Shown here in pieces: positions 40,772-41,890 of a stretch of DNA of 41,890 nucleotides. The notes under the pieces are model-generated. The model saw nothing but the letters and a program-made list of their open reading frames with translations, did not search any database and was not told where the DNA came from. The stretch is from Paenibacillus sp. N3.4 (lineage in GTDB: Bacteria > Bacillota > Bacilli > Paenibacillales > NBRC-103111). The translations under genes and the position numbers were made by a program. Numbering within the stretch: position 1 is the first letter of the stretch; every line of letters begins with the position of its first letter. The stretch lies in the NCBI RefSeq assembly GCF_008017805.1, contig NZ_VRTT01000065.1, positions 1 to 41,890 on the forward strand, written 5' to 3'.

Positions 40772-41572
40772 TTACATCCACTCTTCGAAATGATCTGTTA
40801 CAAAAAGAATCTCATTCTTATAGTGCGCCAAGTGCCCCTCATCAACCATTTTTTGAAAGGCAGGATTCCCGTCGGCGGCACCATTTCTCAACGTATCACA
40901 CAGTACTAGCAAACGTTGAAGAATCCACTGTCGCAAATTATTAGGGACGGGAATTCCATAAGATTCAAAAAACAAATGAATTCGCCGACGACGCTCTGCA
41001 GCGTGTATTTCATATTGGTATGCTACCGTTGTTCCAGTAAAATGGTCAGGTGCGAAACTCGCAAGCGGAACCGATGTGTACAGGGTGTACGCAATGTCCC
41101 ACATACGCGGACCTGGGCCTGCCATGTCAAAATCAATCAGTGCCACAGGAGCCCCATTTTGAAAGACAACATTATATAATGCTGCGTCATTATGACAGAT
41201 CACTTCGTGTTCGGCATCGTCGGCATAGCTCAGCTGCCATCTGTCCTCTGTATGGGGAGTGAACGCTTTAGTCGCATCATGGAAACGACGTAAAAGGCGT
41301 GCCAAACCCACAAGAGTTTCGTCTGACCACATATAGGGTACAAGTTTTGGATAATTGTTCCCTGGCACTTCTCCAGAAATAAATGTCAATATTTCACGAC
41401 CAGAGTCATCAATTCCGAGTAATCTTGGTGCTCCGTCAAAGCTATGCTTTTCCAAATGTTTTAGTAGTTCATGAACATTCGGACTCCAATGACCTATAGG
41501 TCGACGAACTGTGTTCGACATTCGAACTATGTGATTTACATTACCGCCTTTTAACACTTCTTCCTGAGTCAC
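40772..41572 (-). CDS. Aminoglycoside phosphotransferase (APH)-like kinase, 266 aa
   Basis: Catalytic loop EVICHNDAALYNVVF (H127, D129, N134) and the metal-binding LIDFDMAGPGPRMWDIAY (D147) define an APH fold. The N-lobe is shorter than usual, with IVRMSNTVRRPIGHW at the ATP-site lysine/arginine position. The start is GTG 41572 behind GAGG (about 11 nt). It is distinct from the APH-like kinase at 21220-22086. The phosphate acceptor is unknown, so a resistance role cannot be claimed. Confidence 0.85.
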   Translation of the reverse strand: MTQEEVLKGGNVNHIVRMSNTVRRPIGHWSPNVHELLKHLEKHSFDGAPRLLGIDDSGREILTFISGEVPGNNYPKLVPYMWSDETLVGLARLLRRFHDATKAFTPHTEDRWQLSYADDAEHEVICHNDAALYNVVFQNGAPVALIDFDMAGPGPRMWDIAYTLYTSVPLASFAPDHFTGTTVAYQYEIHAAERRRRIHLFFESYGIPVPNNLRQWILQRLLVLCDTLRNGAADGNPAFQKMVDEGHLAHYKNEILFVTDHFEEWM

Positions 41573-41890
41573 TAAGTTTCATTCCTCGCTTTTCAGTGCG
41601 TTATCTATTGCAGATTTAGCCTGTTAGTTCTAGGGGCTACTCCACTAATAATAACAAAATGTTACAAGGCATTGCTTATAGAGAACAATTATAACTAAAC
41701 TGCCCGTCCCTCGGTTTTAAGGGTTTATCTCGCATATACTCACTCATTCGCAGGATTTCGTCGCCTTGGGATACAGATGCTATTCGATAATTAAGCTCAT
41801 TAGACATCATTAGACACCGTTATTCCAATCTTGGGCATGCGGGAACAGAAGAAGCGTATGGAACATTTCTCCAAGTGTTATTCTTCTGCA
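41573..41890. other. Noncoding end of the window
   Basis: About 318 nt with no supportable gene. CTGCCCGTCCCTCGG at 41700-41714 recalls the left block of the dispersed repeat. A gene entering from beyond 41890 cannot be excluded. Confidence 0.4.

Overview
The window looks like a chromosomal stretch of a spore-former of the Paenibacillaceae (Paenibacillus or a close relative). The pointers are an LplA/LplB/YtcP-type sugar ABC transporter next to a GH67 alpha-glucuronidase, an NrnB (YngD) oligoribonuclease of the Bacillus length, a YcnI-type copper protein, a PadR-DUF1048-ABC operon, a DUF4179 anti-sigma protein, strong AGGAGG-type ribosome binding sites and moderate GC. No rRNA, tRNA or CRISPR array was seen.

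Layout. (1) 1-10.4 kb: small independent accessory genes, mostly on the minus strand: hypotheticals, a frame-disrupted alpha/beta hydrolase, DUF4177, an AI-2E family transporter, DUF4259, a GNAT acetyltransferase, a frame-disrupted MepB, an effector-binding-domain protein, GrpB, a methyltransferase fragment, an Rrf2 regulator with a thioredoxin-reductase-like flavoprotein, and a frame-disrupted NIF3-like protein. (2) 10.4-21.2 kb: a glucuronoxylan-type locus. One minus-strand operon reads lplB, ytcP, lplA-like binding lipoprotein, a large GH2 enzyme, GH67 alpha-glucuronidase. A cupin-AraC regulator is divergent, and the shared promoter region has two copies of an AT-rich direct repeat. (3) 21.2-25.6 kb: an APH-like kinase, a MerR regulator with a double AHSA1/SRPBCC protein, and an orphan NarL-type response regulator. 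(4) 25.9-32 kb: copper and haem: a redoxin relic, cytochrome c, CopA, YcnI, a cupredoxin, an unrecognised His-containing membrane protein and a PepSY-TM protein with its middle missing. (5) 32-36 kb: an insertion-sequence end relic, a very small basic ORF, NrnB, an eight-helix COG4705-type membrane protein and the 3' tail (domains V and VI) of a group II intron. (6) 36-41.9 kb: padR, two DUF1048 genes and a drug-type ABC exporter; an ECF sigma factor with its DUF4179 partner; a second APH-like kinase.

Two signals run across the whole window. The first is a dispersed intergenic element: a CTATCCTGCCCGTTAG-like left block, a strong hairpin whose stem sequence changes by compensation from copy to copy, and a CTATAGTTCCCGTTAG-like right block. 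At least seven near-complete copies and several partial ones are visible. The second is an unusual number of single-base frame breaks (about seven) in otherwise well-conserved genes, nearly all at or beside homopolymers. That pattern fits uncorrected long-read indels at least as well as gene decay. Several true relics also occur: a vWA fragment, a methyltransferase fragment, a redoxin fragment, an insertion-sequence end and the intron tail.
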